Source: Amanita rubescens
Taxonomy: Eukaryota; Basidiomycota; Agaricomycetes; Agaricales; Amanitaceae
NCBI GenBank assembly: GCA_015039365.1
Contig: WION01000006.1
Coordinates: forward strand, 806,001 to 870,000
Direction: 5' to 3'
Length of the DNA: 64,000 bases
A program made the translations under genes and the position numbers. Each line of letters begins with the position of its first letter. The first letter of the stretch is position 1. Under the pieces are notes generated by a model. The model worked only from the letters and a program-made list of their open reading frames with translations, ran no database searches and was not told the DNA's origin. This document shows positions 32,874 to 42,273 of the stretch, one piece after another.

Positions 32874-33473
32874 ATGTCTTCCAATCCCCCACGCTGGTCG
32901 CAACACACTCTTCGCCAACTCAAACTCGTCATTCCCGGCGTTGCAGTCACTTACTACCTCGGTACATTGCACGAGATCTGGCGCTTGTACCATGGCCATG
33001 TAGGCTCCTGGCCACAGTAAGCGTTCTCCGACGGCATGACGGACGATACCCCTCACCAGCACTGCCGACAGATCAGCCACGTTATTCTTTCTTGCAAGCG
33101 GTGTGATGACCATAGGATTGTTTATCTATGTTCTGCTCACGCCTCTGATCAAGGGTGTTGAGCCAGATGTACGCGCTCCTATTACTACTCCACGAGTCAG
33201 GTGCTGACATGTAACAGTTCCGATCGTGGAGACAGTCAGGATTGTTGTCGCGGGTGATACCTGTGCTAACGGCGTCCATGGTGACGGGCTGGCTAGCGCT
33301 TGTATACACGCTTGGGCAGTGGACGCGGCTAGGATTCGGAAAAGGATTGGTGGGCGGTAAGTAATTGATTATCTCGATTGTGAGGCTGTGCTGATGATAA
33401 CAGCATGCGGGCTGTACGCGACTGTGTTCGGAATGCTGGGACTACTCCCGGCACCAAAAGTGAGGCGAGGGTA
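32874..33473 (+). CDS. Small membrane protein with about four helices
   Basis: Not recognised by family. Four short exons (32874-33016, 33060-33168, 33218-33356, 33404-33473) join in frame with GT-AG introns of 43-49 nt to give about 152 aa. The start is MSSNPPRWSQHTL. Hydrophobic stretches occur at LVIPGVAVTYYLGTL, LFFLASGVMTIGLFIYVLL, VIPVLTASMVTGWLALVYTL and CGLYATVFGMLGLLPA, predicting three or four membrane helices. The end is basic (KVRRG). Consistent splicing argues for a real gene even though every exon is short. Confidence 0.6.
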
Positions 33474-33543
33474 GAGGATAAAAAATGTCAAAATGTAGTT
33501 GCTTCATGTATACACGTGATCATCATCTCCGTCCGCAGCTTTC

Positions 33544-34562
33544 ATGTACTCTAACAATCCCTTCATCGACGACCCCTCCAACTCACACTTGCGCTTCCCA
33601 GACATATCAGCTACCATCTCTCCACCAGTACAGACAACTACAACTCAATACACTTCCTGGGTCAACCCACAGCAAACCGGTCTCGTCACTCAGACATATC
33701 CACAGTATCAACAGACTCAGTACACTGTGCAGAATACTACCGGATACAATCAGCCTCAACCCACAGGCGCCTTTGGACAGCAGCGCATCAGTGGCAGCAG
33801 CTATGGATATCTCACAGGTCAAACGACAACGAACCAAACCCCAGCCTACCGTCCTGCACAGCAACAGATCCTCTCTAACCCCGGTTACGTCGCCCAATTC
33901 GATCCCTATGCATCGATAGGGCAAGGTTGGGACGGAGCTACTCCGGCCAATCAGAGCCCTCAGCTCTTAAGTCCCTCCACAAGCGTCGGCTCTTTCGGCG
34001 TTCCTCCGTCGCAGCAAACTCCGACAACTTCGAGATCCGCCACTGGACTTCTCCATCCTCGTGAATTCGTACGGACGTATAAAGCCGAGGTGGAGCGGTG
34101 GGATGATTATACGTGGAAGCAGCTGTTGAGTGGGTTTGAATCGCTCAAGGATGCGTGGAACTCGAGGAAGTTGGAGTTGGCGGCAAAGGCCGGACAGTTG
34201 AAGAATCAGATACAATATGCGGATTATTATCAGGCTCAGCAAATTCAGCAGGAGGGTAATCGGTTGCAAGGGGTATGTATTTCTTTCCTTATTGTATTCT
34301 CGGTTCGCTTACGCTCGTCTTTGCAGCTGTGGAAAGAGGCTGAAGCTAACTTTGGTGAGTGGCGCTTGGTGTACGGTCGAAGCGATGGCTTGACTGACGT
34401 AGTACGGTCACTGTAGACTCCCTCGCTGCATCTACATTTCAAATGCGGGAAGTTTATTCTGGGTATCGACATTCTCCAGATCTGGCGAGCAAGAGACGCG
34501 TTCGCGAGGCTACGAACATTACGCTCAAGACAATTCCAGATTGGCCTTCGCAAATCTACTAA
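33544..34562 (+). CDS. Gln/Thr/Pro-rich protein with conserved C-terminal helix
   Basis: Not recognised. Exons 33544-34272, 34327-34354 and 34417-34562 join in frame to about 300 aa. The first 170 residues are low-complexity (Gln, Thr, Tyr, Pro), probably disordered. From about residue 175 the sequence turns ordered and charged: REFVRTYKAEVERWDDYTWKQ, then a Lys/Ala/Gln-rich helix, then YSGYRHSPDLASKRRVREAT. This split suggests a regulator or adaptor, but no domain name can be given. It starts 70 bp after the small membrane-protein gene. Confidence 0.6.
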
Positions 34563-34709
34563 TACAATGTTAATACAGGTTTTTTCAGGTCGATCTTCAT
34601 TGGGTGGTTAATAATATTACATGCAATTTCTATCTAGTACAAACAACGATTGTATGTAGTATGTATCAATACAGTATTAAATAGAGGTGATGCGCACGTA
34701 AGTCGCACA

Positions 34710-36563
34710 TCATGACGTCGACTGTGAACATATCCCCGGGTATAGGCGTTGACTAGCATTTTGTGGTATCCAGCCACCTTCTAATCCTTTCTGGTAACTC
34801 CATTCATCGGCGCTTTCAGTCTGGCGCACGCTGAGCACGAATAACATAAACGATTATGATCAGCTCACCTTCCACGTCCAATACAACCATCCCTGTATAC
34901 TTTCACCGAGGTCGGCTTGCGCTTCCCAGTACCTATATTTCACGGTTATAATTCACGGCCGAGTCAAACGACACGCGCAACTCACTGGCGTAGGAAAGTC
35001 ATATAGGCAGGTGAAAACGTTTGATAGCTGCCCGTCAAATTCGTACATGAACCATGGTATTCGGCACCTGGGTAGATCGAACCATCCCAGCGTATACCGG
35101 TGGTGCTCGCACAGTCAGTTATGGCGGTGGACCATTCGCCGGTAATGGTCCATAGATTGCTCTGTTCGTATGAAGTGAAAGAGGGTATCATTTGGCAGGT
35201 GAACTTGTGCATGTTGATTTAAAGGGAATGTGAGATTGAGAAGGGAAGGCTCACCTGTATATGCCCGTCCCATGTGAGGTTAAGCACTGCATCGGTAAAT
35301 ACTTGGTATTGGTGCTAGAAGTGAAAGTGGTTGAGAAGCGATATCACTTGGGTATACGAGGCGTACGTACATAATCCATCATAACGCCTTGCGCAGCAGG
35401 TGGAGTTAGGAAATTGGTCCAGTTCTATCAGCACGTCAAGTTGGCTCTTGGTCGCAAGAGGCCATTCCTATGCTCACCTGGACACCAAGGAGCCCATCTC
35501 CAATCATGACTTTGATGTCGCTCCCGACGGCATTGCGGACCACGTTATACCCTTCTTGCCAATACTGCGCTATCACCTGCGCCCACTGAGGCGACAAAGA
35601 CGCAGCCGGCTCGTTCAATAGCTCGATAATATCCACTTGGTCGCTGACATTCTTGACTATAAATTCTATCGTGTCGAGAGTCCTCTGGACGTCTTCAGCT
35701 TGCAGAGCCCATTGTGGATTGTTTGTGCGTTGGCCCGAGTTGTCGTTGCCGTTCTGAGAGCCAGGCGCACCGTGTAGATCGAGGATGACATGTATGCCAT
35801 AATGTTGAGCCCAGCTGAGGCCTTGCAGCAGGTAGGGCCATGCGCCCGCCAGGTAGGGGCTGATGGATGTGCTCGTGTTCGTGTCGGCGGAGGTGAGAGG
35901 CACGGACCAGTAGCCAAGTGGTATTCTAGAAGGATGAGCGCATACTTGGGTTCCGTGAATAGACTTACCGAACGTGACTCAGGCCTGCTGCTTTGATAGC
36001 GATGAAATCAGTTTCAGTTATCCACTAGCTCCGTAAAATCAATGGCTTGAAATAGAAATACCCCTAGTTCAAACGACGTACTGTACTCCAATGCTGCTGT
36101 AGAATGCTCTGAGCCGTGTTGACGTCGAGGTATTGTCCAAACGTATACTCGTCGACTATTGCGGTGTTGTTCGCCGCCTTGAATATACTTGGCGTTATCC
36201 AGGGCTAGATCCGGATTTCGGAAGCTATTTAGGGGGCGGTGAACATTCGTACACGGATATTCTCACCTCCAACACGAACCAACCGCCTCTGAGAAAGTAG
36301 TCAGAGAAGGGCGCTGATGAACCCCGAAATCGAACTCACAAATTCACCCCGCGTATCGGTTGTTGTCCGTAGGGGAACGGAGTGGCAGACTGAGAAGGTG
36401 TATTGGTACCAGACCCTGTGGGAGTAACGACTTTGGACGGCGTACTCGTTAGTACGCTAGTGGAAGGGCGATTAAGTCGACATTGTTGTTGCGCTGCCGC
36501 AATAGATAAACGGCTGGTCCACAGCGTCATCCGGAAAAGCAGCAAGAGAAGGAAAGAGTGCAT
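34710..36563 (-). CDS. Secreted glucan 1,3-beta-glucosidase (GH5)
   Basis: Exo-beta-1,3-glucanase acting on cell-wall glucan. The start at 36563 gives a hydrophobic leader (FLLLLLFRMTLWTSRLSIA), likely a signal peptide, then a Thr/Pro/Ser linker. The GH5 core follows in exons on the minus strand: QPIRGVNLRGGWFVLEPW, DNFIAIKAAGLSHVRIPLGYW, YLLQGLSWAQHYGIHVILDLHGAPGSQNG, the acid/base motif IIELLNEPAA, MMDYHQYQVF, and the nucleophile motif TITGEWSTAI. The C-terminus has GWLYWTWKAE and ends after a Cys-containing tail at 34710. Both catalytic Glu residues are visible. At least seven introns; boundaries inside 35900-36300 are approximate. Confidence 0.85.
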
Positions 36564-36886
36564 GGCCAGCTATGCGAAGATAGAGAAGAGGGTCGAGTTT
36601 AAGAATAAGATATATCCATCCAGATTCCATTGACCTCGGCATTATTATAAATGTCAATTTTCAGGTTTTCGTTGGCGTGTACGGTCCTGTTGGTCAAGAT
36701 CAAACGTTATGTCATATTTATTTTTAGCTCCACGAGGCTACTGCAAGATGGCAATGCGATAAGTTCTTTGTCGGGCTTATGTCGATTAACAGTGAGGGAG
36801 GCTCAAGATTATATGTAAATGAATCTATCGCCAAACGGTTGTGTGTTTTTAAACCTTTTCCAAAGTTAAATGTTTATTCATTTTGC

Positions 36887-37133
36887 TTTGGTTTGGGGGG
36901 TGAGCCGGGGGCCGTGGGCTTTCACGTGGCATTTCCTTTTGGGGATGCTGAAAGCGGGAATCGCGTTGAGGGAAATGCCTGAAAGCGGTAAGGCCCAAAA
37001 CGGCTCAGAAGTCGGGCCGGACCCGTGCCAACGGGAGGATAAGCGCAGCGGCACGGGCTTGCTGCCCAAAAAAAGGCTTTAGCTAGAACAAGCTCGGGAC
37101 GCTGCGCGCCCGAGGTTCCCCCAAACAAAGCTA
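36887..37133. repeat. GC-rich segment with inverted ends and internal hairpins
   Basis: Bases 36889-36902 (GCTTTGGTTTGGGG) and 37119-37133 (CCCCCAAACAAAGC) are inverted copies flanking about 220 bp. Inside are two strong hairpin candidates: CCCGTGCC with GGCACGGG around 37020-37058, and CTCGGG with CCCGAG near 37091-37112. It lies about 50 bp beyond the stop of the tyrosine-recombinase gene, so it may be the 3' terminus of the retroelement or a small MITE-like insertion. There is no coding capacity. Confidence 0.4.
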
Positions 37134-37184
37134 AAAGCACAGGAAAGGAGTGTGATTGCAAAGAGGGTGAGGTAGTGGTACATG

Positions 37185-38655
37185 TTATGTGTTCGTTGCT
37201 AAGGTAGAAGATATGTTATTTCTAATGCGGAATGATTCTAATTCAGTAGCGACTGCAATAAGCTTATTACGATCGTAAGCTTTAAAGATATGCTGTGGGA
37301 TGATGTCATCAATTTTACGCCAGTAGAGAAGAAACGCCATGGAAGACCATTCGCCGAGGGAAGCAACCACTTCGGGGGAGACTCCTGACAAGAGGAGTTC
37401 AACGGTTCCACCTATTCTGAAGCTGTGGCCGGCGAAGGACGAGAGTGTAGGTGAGGTTAGGAGTTTTTTGCATAGGTTGAGGAAATCTTTTTTGATGGGA
37501 AGCGAGAACGAGCCATCAGGTTTGGAAGCGGAGAAGAGTGGGAGATTGTTGGGAACATTAAGGTTTACCTGCATGTGGAGGATTATGTGAGTATGAGGAA
37601 GCGTGGGGTAGGGGGGGACGAACGTGTAAGTGGTTGAGCAAAGCAGCTATTGGGCAAAGGTCGTCAGAACGAGCCATCAGGACAATCCTGCCGCCACGTT
37701 CTTTCGCGGATTTGGTCCACGGAATTGGGAAGGAAACTGACTTAAGGACATTGGCGTCGAATTTGTTTTTTAGAGTTATGTTTTTGGTGACATGAAATTT
37801 GGGGTCGAAAGCGGAACGGGAAAGGATAGTTAGTTCGCCGAGACGACGGCAACCCCAGAAGGCGCAACAGGCTATGGCCCAAGTGGCCACGTGTAACGGG
37901 TCCGATAAGGTTAGGCGTGAGTGTAATGCACGGAGATGCTCGAGGGTAATGGGGTTACGTTGAGGTCGAGAGAATTTTTTTCCTTCTTTATTAGCAGTTG
38001 ATCTAGTTAAGTGGACGAGCCGGGAGTCACCATGCCAAGGGGCACCGTTGAAGTCGTGCCAGGCTTTAAGTCCTGACATCCAATTTGTAATACAGGAGCC
38101 AGAACACGTTCCGGCATGTTCAGAGATGAAGGCAGCAAGTAGGACATTAGAAGCGGGCATACGGGAAGTCTCTGGAATATTAAACTTGTCACAGAATTCA
38201 ATGAAGCGAAGGATACCGGCGCCGTAAGAATTTCGGGTACTGGGGGCTAAAGCTTTGAAGATGGTCGATTGGAGGGTATTGATTAATTCGGGTGGGAGGG
38301 ATTCGGAAAGCTTGTCTTTAAATTTGATGGAGTATGGCGTGTTCCAAGAACGAATGCGGTCAGCAGCGGAAACTTTTGGTCTGAGAGAAGAGGCGGGAAT
38401 TTCGGGTTTAGGTTTGATTTCTTTTTCGATTTTGGGAGTAGGTAGAGAACAAGAACAAGAACAAGAAAGTGTTTTTCGGGGTGAAGAAGTGCGCGGTGGA
38501 ATCGAAGGAGGAAGCGGGGCGGGAAAGTGAATGTTGTAGGAAGAATTGTTGGTGCGTTCCTTTATCGAGTTCCCTTCTTCCCTCGGGGAGGCAGAGCTGC
38601 CCCCTTCAGGTCGTGGTCGGAACTTAAACATGAAGAAAAAACCTCCGGAGTTCAT
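37185..38655 (-). CDS. Tyrosine recombinase of the YR retroelement
   Basis: Exons 38655-37624 and 37568-37185, joined across a 55-nt intron, give about 470 aa. After a Pro/Ser/Lys-rich leader the core-binding region reads PSTRNSYGAGILRFIEFCDKF, then the catalytic domain shows the first Arg in AFWGCRRLGELTIL, the H-x-x-R box in FAGHSFRIGGTVELLL, and the nucleophile Tyr in MAFLLYWRKID. These are the R...HxxR...Y residues of the lambda-integrase class. It presumably inserts the circular cDNA. The reading frame overlaps the end of RNase H in another frame, so the start is approximate. Confidence 0.78.
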
Positions 38656-40897
38656 CCGGCATATCAAATTTGGTTTTGAGTCTAAGTTCGGGAGACCCGA
38701 GAATCCCGCGCGAGATTGGGTCGGCCCGATTAGATTCAGATTCGACGTAGACGAGGACTGGCAGTAAATTGTTGGAGGCAAGTATTGCCGCAGAACGGCG
38801 AATGGATAGGTTAATTTCGAAGTTGCGACATCTTCCTTTGTCAAAGGCGCCAATAACACCTTTGTTGTCCGAGTGGATAATGATCCGTTTGTCAGAAAAT
38901 TTAAGGACGGCGAGGGTGTAAATAAGGAATTCAAGGGCAATGCCTTCGAGCCAGCCTATGTCGCGGCAGGGGCCCTTCCAGGAATCAGCAAGCTTCCAGG
39001 CATCCCATTTTCCGTCGAACCAGATACCGATACCCCAAGAGGTAGAGGCATCGACGTAGACATTTGGGTCTGTGGTTACAAGGTTGACAAGGGGGCGGAA
39101 TCTGCCGAGTTCGGATAGTGTCGTGTTCCACCATCGAAGGTCATTGATGAGAGGCTTTGGGGGGTATCGCCTCTCAAATTCATTTGAGAATGAGGCTATG
39201 AAGTTTGATAAAGAGGCCAGACGGTTGCGACCTGTGGGAAAGGGTAAGCATGGGGGTTAGGTAGGTTAGGGATAGTACGACCTTCTGGGTAGACGTATGA
39301 GATATGGCAAAGGGAGCCATGAATCTTCATGACGTCTTTGACAATACAACGGTTCACCTCGAAGGATGAGATGAATATTCTCACTCTCTCCAGGAATTTT
39401 AACCTCTTATCCTCTGGTAAGGAGACGATACGGGAGTCAACATTCCATAGGAATCCTATATATTTAAAGGTGGTGTCAAAGTCCTGGCCTTTTTCGGGGT
39501 GCCAGGGTATGTTTAGGTCTTTGATCAAATCTAAGGCTGAGGATCGATCGTAAGCAAAGTGGTGTGACGAACTGGGGATACCCGGGAAGGGGCCCTGAGT
39601 AACGGGAAATCTAAAGATGCAAAGGTCATCTTCGTATTTGATGATTGGGAAAATCCCTTCTGCCTCCCAAATATCTATGGCTGCATTGGCGATCATGCCG
39701 GCGCTGCTACTAGCGGAGGAGCAACCGAAGGGGCAAGCGTGATCAATGAAGAAGCCAGAAGAGCCTTGGACTACGAACCAAGGCTTATGCTGTGGTAGGA
39801 TGGGGCAGGTGCGGTGAAATTTGGCAATGTCGAGTGTCATAGCTTCAGCGCCGGGCGGGGCGCTGGCAATCTGGGGTCGTGGTCATGGTAAGTTGAGGTT
39901 TTTGACGGGGTAAGGAGCATAAGGGTAAGAAGTAGGGCAGGGTAGGTAGCGCTTTGGTAGGGGTAGGATGGGGTGCGGGATGGGATGGGGTGCGCGTACG
40001 CATAGTATGTGGTGGTAGGAAGGGAGTGTGGTAGGGTAGGGGGGATGGTAGGAAGGGAGGGATAAGACTCACGATCTCGGCCATCTCGGCGGTTGAACCG
40101 AATCTGGTGGGAAACTTTTCTGTATCGATGAAGGAGTTCGTAGAAGAACGCGTTTTATCTCCTTTTGACAGGTGACGACAGATTCTCAACTTATCAGGTT
40201 GGACGTCAACCACAATAGGTGAGCATTGGAAAGGGCCTCTGAGGATGAGGGTGACATCTTCACGAGAGAAGGGACCACTCATCCTTCCAGCTGAAACTTC
40301 ATCTGCCAGGTATGCGTCGATGTGATCCATGTATTGCAGTGAAGCTTGGTGCATTGGGAAAATTACGTGTTCTGTTATATCTGGGAATTCTCCGAGGGGA
40401 AAACCATTCCGGAGATTCCGGACCAAGAAGGGGTAAAAGTCGGACAGCTTGTGTTTGGCAAGAAGAGACTCGAAGGCATCAGCATTATACGGGGTTATGA
40501 TTTTGTTTAATATTCTGTCGTGCGACGGTAGGCTGTAAGGTAATGGCAGGCGGTGGAAAACCGTGGGCAAGAAGTCAAAATAGGGCTTGTCAGTTCTGCG
40601 GAGACGACTTGGAAGGGTCGCGGCGACAAGTCCAAGAGAAGGCATGGTGTGACTTATCGCCACAGAAGGAACAGATGTGGACACGCTTGTCTTGTCCATG
40701 GTTATTGCAGGCTGTGGAATTTGAGCCTCTGATATTCCAGCTTCTGCAAACGGGAGATTTTCCTCGGATGGAGATAAGGTTTCCGTCCTCTGCCCTACAG
40801 GAGAGGGCTTTGCCGTCGTCAAAAGAGGAGGACTGACAGGTGCTGAAAACATGTCCCTTCTTGGCACATATAACGCACGCGGCGGATGAGGGATCAC
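38624..40897 (-). CDS. Reverse transcriptase-RNase H of the YR retroelement
   Basis: Exons 40897-40073, 39870-39282 and 39231-38624 join in frame across a 202-nt intron and a 50-nt intron. The RT region includes CSPIVVDVQPDKLRICRHLSKG, MTLDIAKFHRTCPILP with the first catalytic Asp, GCSSASSSAGMIANA, and the catalytic box YEDDLCIF. The RNase H region follows: VYVDASTSWGIGIWFDG, WLEGIALEFLIYTL, IIIHSDNKGVIGAFDKG and ESNRADPISRG, which place the D-E-D-D residues. The protein copies element RNA into DNA. The chosen start lies inside the Gag frame, so expression by frame change or a spliced message is likely. Confidence 0.75.
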
Positions 40898-41993
40898 CGC
40901 CGGTGCGGTTCTGAAAGGGCCGGGAAGTAGAGGGTTGGCCGGCAGAGGGTTTGGAACGCGAAAATCTGGATGATTGGGATGAAGATTGTCCTTTATAGTA
41001 AGAGCTGTCGTTGGAGTGTTTAATTTGCTTCATCTCAATTTCCCGAATTGCCTTTTCGACTTGCATGTAGGCGTAGATTTTTTGGAATTCGAAAGGGTCC
41101 GAGGAGTAGTCTTTACGGATTTGTATATCGACAGATTTGATAGCCTCAAAGTTTTCCTCCGAGTCCTCGCGCCCATCGAGGTAGGAAAAGTGGTCGAACC
41201 AGCGCTGGTGCCAAGATGGGCCGCCTACCTCTTGGCAGAAGCGCATATAATTACCGGCTGCCTGTGTCCACTTCGTATGAGATAGGTCTTTCTCTGAGCC
41301 ATGTAGTTTTTCAAACTGGAAGGTGTCTAAAATTCTGACCGATTTGCCGGAGCGATCTGTGGACAAGGTCTTCTTGAATGGCAGTGAACCACCTTCTCGG
41401 GAGATGATCCTGAGGTTGGCGTTTGTAAACAAGGACAACGGGATGTATGTTTCGGTCGCATATAGGTCAAAGTGGTAAATGCTGAATCCAGGGCTCGGGA
41501 CTTCTCCGTCTTCAATTTTGGCCTCAGGTCTGCGGGCCGCATGCCGGCGCTTAGCGCGCTGTAAAGCCGTGGCCATATTAGATGAGGAATCATCCTCCGG
41601 GGCGTCATTGATGCTCCGGGCTCGCTTGGGAAGGACCTTCTTAAACCAAGAGGAAGCAGTGCCGGGGGACATGGTAGACAGAAAATTGCGTGCCTGCTGC
41701 GAGGCGGAAGGGGGCGCGTCATCTTCACCCTCAGAAAGGGTCAGGAGGGACTCATCAGAGGAATATCGACCGCCCTCGATATCCTCATCGGGGTTTTGGT
41801 CCCTATATGCGCGTGAAATCGCACGCTGCTCGTTCCGGGCTTTGATTTCACGGTTCCGCTCGAGCTTTTTAGCCCTGGGAAGGTCACGAAGGAGTGCGGT
41901 ATACTCTGCATCCCTGTGAGTTTTCCTCCTTTGGGAAGGAGATGGTTGGGTTTGTTGGGTTTGCGGCTGAGTTTCGGCCGGGGTAATCATCAT
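40590..41993 (-). CDS. Gag-like protein of the YR retroelement
   Basis: A 467-codon frame. The N-terminal third is charged and disordered with many Arg, Glu and Ser. The middle (about residues 190-330) is ordered and matches the placing of a capsid-like domain (FEKLHGSEKDLSHTKWTQAA, FFDHFSYLDG-type segments). The C-terminal part carries two Cys/His knuckles, CVICAKKGHVFSTC and CSFCGDKSHHAFSWTC, suited to RNA binding. Its last 300 bp overlap the RT frame in a different register. The start Met at 41993 is the first in frame. Confidence 0.7.
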   Translation of the reverse strand: MMITPAETQPQTQQTQPSPSQRRKTHRDAEYTALLRDLPRAKKLERNREIKARNEQRAISRAYRDQNPDEDIEGGRYSSDESLLTLSEGEDDAPPSASQQARNFLSTMSPGTASSWFKKVLPKRARSINDAPEDDSSSNMATALQRAKRRHAARRPEAKIEDGEVPSPGFSIYHFDLYATETYIPLSLFTNANLRIISREGGSLPFKKTLSTDRSGKSVRILDTFQFEKLHGSEKDLSHTKWTQAAGNYMRFCQEVGGPSWHQRWFDHFSYLDGREDSEENFEAIKSVDIQIRKDYSSDPFEFQKIYAYMQVEKAIREIEMKQIKHSNDSSYYKGQSSSQSSRFSRSKPSAGQPSTSRPFQNRTGGDPSSAACVICAKKGHVFSTCQSSSFDDGKALSCRAEDGNLISIRGKSPVCRSWNIRGSNSTACNNHGQDKRVHICSFCGDKSHHAFSWTCRRDPSKSSPQN

Positions 41994-42070
41994 TTAGTGA
42001 AGATTTGAAAAGGAGGATGAGAATACGTAAATACTAGCGACGACGAGGTGGAGGAGAGAGAGAAAGGATG

Positions 42071-42101
42071 AGAAGACGCGTCCAGGCCAGGCGCGTCTTC
42101 T
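42071..42101. repeat. Perfect 10-bp inverted repeat (hairpin)
   Basis: AGAAGACGCG and CGCGTCTTCT form a perfect 10-bp inverted repeat around an 11-base loop that itself contains CCAGGCCAGG. It lies upstream of the Gag start and about 170 bp before the BUB1 ATG, so it could be the retroelement 5' terminus or a regulatory structure for either gene. Confidence 0.45.
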
Positions 42102-42273
42102 CGCGATCGGGGAGATGCCGAAATCGATCAGCGCCCTCCGAACTTATCCTTAGATAATCCTAGCGGGTTATCGTGGATCCATCCGCGGCTATCCGGCACG
42201 GAAAGGCGCCATCACGTGATGAGCGGACGCGACATGATGGACAAACAAGTGTAAATATGACGAGTTCAACTCA

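Larger units (their letters stand above)
37185..41993 (-). mobile_element. DIRS-like tyrosine-recombinase retroelement
   Basis: One strand holds, in order, a Gag-like protein with zinc knuckles, a reverse transcriptase joined to RNase H, and a tyrosine recombinase. This set and order define YR retrotransposons, which integrate through recombination instead of a DDE integrase. No DDE integrase, protease or ordinary long terminal repeats were seen. The three genes look largely intact, but the coding regions include apparent spliceosomal introns. Exact ends are not resolved; the hairpin-rich DNA at 36.9-37.1 kb and the palindrome at 42.07-42.10 kb may belong to the termini. It sits between the GH5 gene and BUB1. 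Confidence 0.8.

Noticed and set aside
36922..37161. Short frames in the GC-rich segment near 37 kb
   Set aside because: They arise from GC-rich hairpin DNA, overlap on both strands and lack any domain.
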